From Flavobacteriaceae bacterium (lineage in GTDB: Bacteria > Bacteroidota > Bacteroidia > Flavobacteriales > Flavobacteriaceae), in NCBI GenBank assembly GCA_002714815.1, contig PAYI01000017.1:47744-54690 (forward strand): a DNA stretch of 6,947 bases, written 5' to 3'. Each line of letters begins with the position of its first letter. Position 1 is the first letter of the stretch. A program made the translations under genes and the position numbers. The notes beneath the pieces are model-generated. The model did not search any database and was not told the DNA's origin. It was given only the letters and a program-made list of their open reading frames with translations. Positions 5,388 to 6,947 of this stretch are shown here, piece by piece.

Positions 5388-6869
5388 TTAATATTTTGCG
5401 GGATTTCCATGAGTTAGTGTGCTTAAGATAAAGTTTCTTAAATCTTCATTGGCTTTAATTAAATCTTCGTTACGCAAATACATCATATGTCCACTTCGGT
5501 ATCCGTTAAAGAAAAATCTATTTTTCATTTTACCACTAGGATCAATTTGCCACATTGTATATTTAGCATTAAAGTAGGTTGTAGCACCATCATAATAACC
5601 TGATTGAAACAACACTTTTAAATATGGATTTTCAGCCATGGCTCTACGAAGATCTTCTCGTGTATTATCATTATCATTATTCCATGGTTCTACTGGACCA
5701 AACATGTTGTATTTAATGTCTGTCTTAAACTTTAAATCCTTCCTTATGTAATGATTTATAGCTGGAGTAAAAGAATGCAGCCAAGAAGTTAATTCCGCAC
5801 TGTAATCAGGACGAGTTCCAATCTCTTTACGATCAATTCCTAAGTATCTAGAATCTAAACGACCAATTGTTTTTCCTTCATTTCTTAACAAATCCTTCCA
5901 AAAAAAATTATTAGGTACATCCAAATTATTTCTTAGGATAGAATTTATCTTTAGACCAGAATAATTCGACATTTTAGAAGCAATTTTTTGACGTTCGGTA
6001 TTATTAATAAAACCACCTTTAGCCAAAGCTGGAATAAGTTCATTTATTGTAAAATCCTCAACCTCTGGTAGTAGATCTGTTAAATCTTTACGTTGTAATT
6101 CTGGGCTCAACTTTTTATGAAACCAAGCAGCTGCAGAATAATAAGGCAAGTTTAAAGCGGAAGATACAGGACCTCCTATTCTAATTACTTTATAATCTGC
6201 AGGCGAGACCATAATTACTCCATTGAGGTACATCCATTGACGCTCTTGAAGGGCAGCAGATAATCCCATTACTCTTGTTCCTCCATAACTTTCACCAATC
6301 AGGTATTTAGGAGACTCCCAACGCTCTTTCCTACTCACAAAAGTATTAAGCCATTCAGCTAGGTATTGGATATCTTCATTAATTCCGAAAAATTGATTGC
6401 GATCAGCTTTCTTTCCATTTACTTCTAAAATCCTCGAATAAGCAGTATTGACAGGATTAACAAATACAATATCTGCAACATCTAAAATAGAGTTTGGATT
6501 GCTTTTGTAACCATACGGCTGAATTGGGTATCCCTCTTCATCAATTTTTAAGATTTTTGGTCCCGTATATGCTATGTGCATCCATACAGAACCAGATCCA
6601 GGGCCACCATTAAATGAAAATATGAGTGGTCTTTCAGAGCTGTTTTTAACATCTGTTCTATAATAGAAGGTATAGAATAATGTAGCTATAGGATTCCCAT
6701 CTTTATCCCATACTGGTTGGGTTCCTGTTTGAGCTTGATATTTAATATTTTCACCTTTTATGATTGTATTATGATTTGTTAAAACAATAGTATCAATTGG
6801 GATTTCTCTTTTTTGAGCTTGAATTAAGATCGTAAAACTAAGGGAAACGATATAGATAATTTTTTTCAT
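5388..6869 (-). CDS. Secreted S10 family serine carboxypeptidase
   Basis: This 493-residue protein removes C-terminal amino acids from peptides, judging by its family (peptidase S10). It begins with a Sec signal, MKK plus a hydrophobic run ending IQA, with likely cleavage after Ala18, so it acts in the periplasm or outside the cell. The family's NGGPGSGS motif is at 87-94, the nucleophile motif GESYGG at 192-197 (Ser194), the acid at Asp427 (SGYYDGAT) and the catalytic histidine at His461 (RSGHMMYL). All three triad residues are present and the length is normal for flavobacterial members, so it should be active. Its role is probably peptide scavenging. The ATG at 6867-6869 gives the MKK signal start. 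It runs toward the TIM-barrel gene, with 6 bases between the two stops, so it is transcribed separately; no functional link to the sugar genes is apparent. Confidence 0.93.
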   Translation of the reverse strand: MKKIIYIVSLSFTILIQAQKREIPIDTIVLTNHNTIIKGENIKYQAQTGTQPVWDKDGNPIATLFYTFYYRTDVKNSSERPLIFSFNGGPGSGSVWMHIAYTGPKILKIDEEGYPIQPYGYKSNPNSILDVADIVFVNPVNTAYSRILEVNGKKADRNQFFGINEDIQYLAEWLNTFVSRKERWESPKYLIGESYGGTRVMGLSAALQERQWMYLNGVIMVSPADYKVIRIGGPVSSALNLPYYSAAAWFHKKLSPELQRKDLTDLLPEVEDFTINELIPALAKGGFINNTERQKIASKMSNYSGLKINSILRNNLDVPNNFFWKDLLRNEGKTIGRLDSRYLGIDRKEIGTRPDYSAELTSWLHSFTPAINHYIRKDLKFKTDIKYNMFGPVEPWNNDNDNTREDLRRAMAENPYLKVLFQSGYYDGATTYFNAKYTMWQIDPSGKMKNRFFFNGYRSGHMMYLRNEDLIKANEDLRNFILSTLTHGNPAKY

Positions 6870-6947
6870 TTTAATAATTATAAGTTCTTTGTTATTTTAA
6901 AAAAATTAATCAACTTTTTAATTCAATCTAAATTACATTAAACAAGA

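Noticed and set aside
6870..6947. Upstream region of the S10 peptidase (minus strand), searched for a promoter with -33 TTG and -7 TAnnTTTG.
   Set aside because: TTG and TAATTTTT fragments occur, but none combine consensus sequence and correct spacing; the region is nearly pure A+T, so matches are uninformative.
1..6947. Search for mobile elements, CRISPR repeats, tRNA genes, toxin-antitoxin pairs or defence genes.
   Set aside because: No transposase, integrase, repeated spacer pattern, tRNA-like cloverleaf or small gene pair was seen; all substantial sequence is explained by the listed genes.

Overview
The window looks like chromosomal DNA from a low-GC member of the Bacteroidota, most likely class Flavobacteriia and quite possibly marine. 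This rests on the strongly A+T-rich composition, the A-rich stretches rather than Shine-Dalgarno sequences in front of start codons, TAnnTTTG-like promoter boxes, TTG starts, and protein families whose sequence style is typical of flavobacteria. I see no tRNA, rRNA, CRISPR array, insertion sequence, integrase or attachment site. Coding density is very high and no gap between genes exceeds about 80 bases.

Left part (1-1895): the window opens inside a gene whose last 94 residues resemble flavobacterial lipoproteins usually labelled phosphopeptide-binding. After a short gap with a weak hairpin and a candidate promoter box comes a two-gene unit: a predicted DUF3089 alpha/beta-hydrolase lipoprotein (TTG start) whose stop overlaps the start of a small FMN-binding protein of the pyridoxamine-phosphate-oxidase fold.

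Middle part (1955-5381): three closely spaced same-strand genes look like a sugar-handling unit. They encode a Gfo/Idh/MocA NAD(P)-dependent oxidoreductase with a twin-arginine leader, a UDP-glucose 4-epimerase (GalE, TTG start) whose catalytic residues fall at the same numbers as in E. coli GalE, and a TIM-barrel hydroxypyruvate-isomerase/sugar-epimerase-like protein that also starts with a twin-arginine-like leader. An exported oxidoreductase paired with a TIM-barrel protein recalls pathways that work through oxidised (keto) sugars, but the substrate cannot be read from the sequence. GalE is cytosolic and may simply share the transcript.

Right part (5388-6947): a secreted S10 family serine carboxypeptidase lies on the minus strand, convergent with the TIM-barrel gene and only 6 bases from it. 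Its 78-base upstream region runs to the window edge and holds no promoter I can defend.

Overall this is mostly ordinary flavobacterial gene content. The points most worth a second look are the oxidoreductase/GalE/TIM-barrel unit, a small residue at the GalE substrate-gate position, and a matching promoter-like box at identical spacing in front of two genes.
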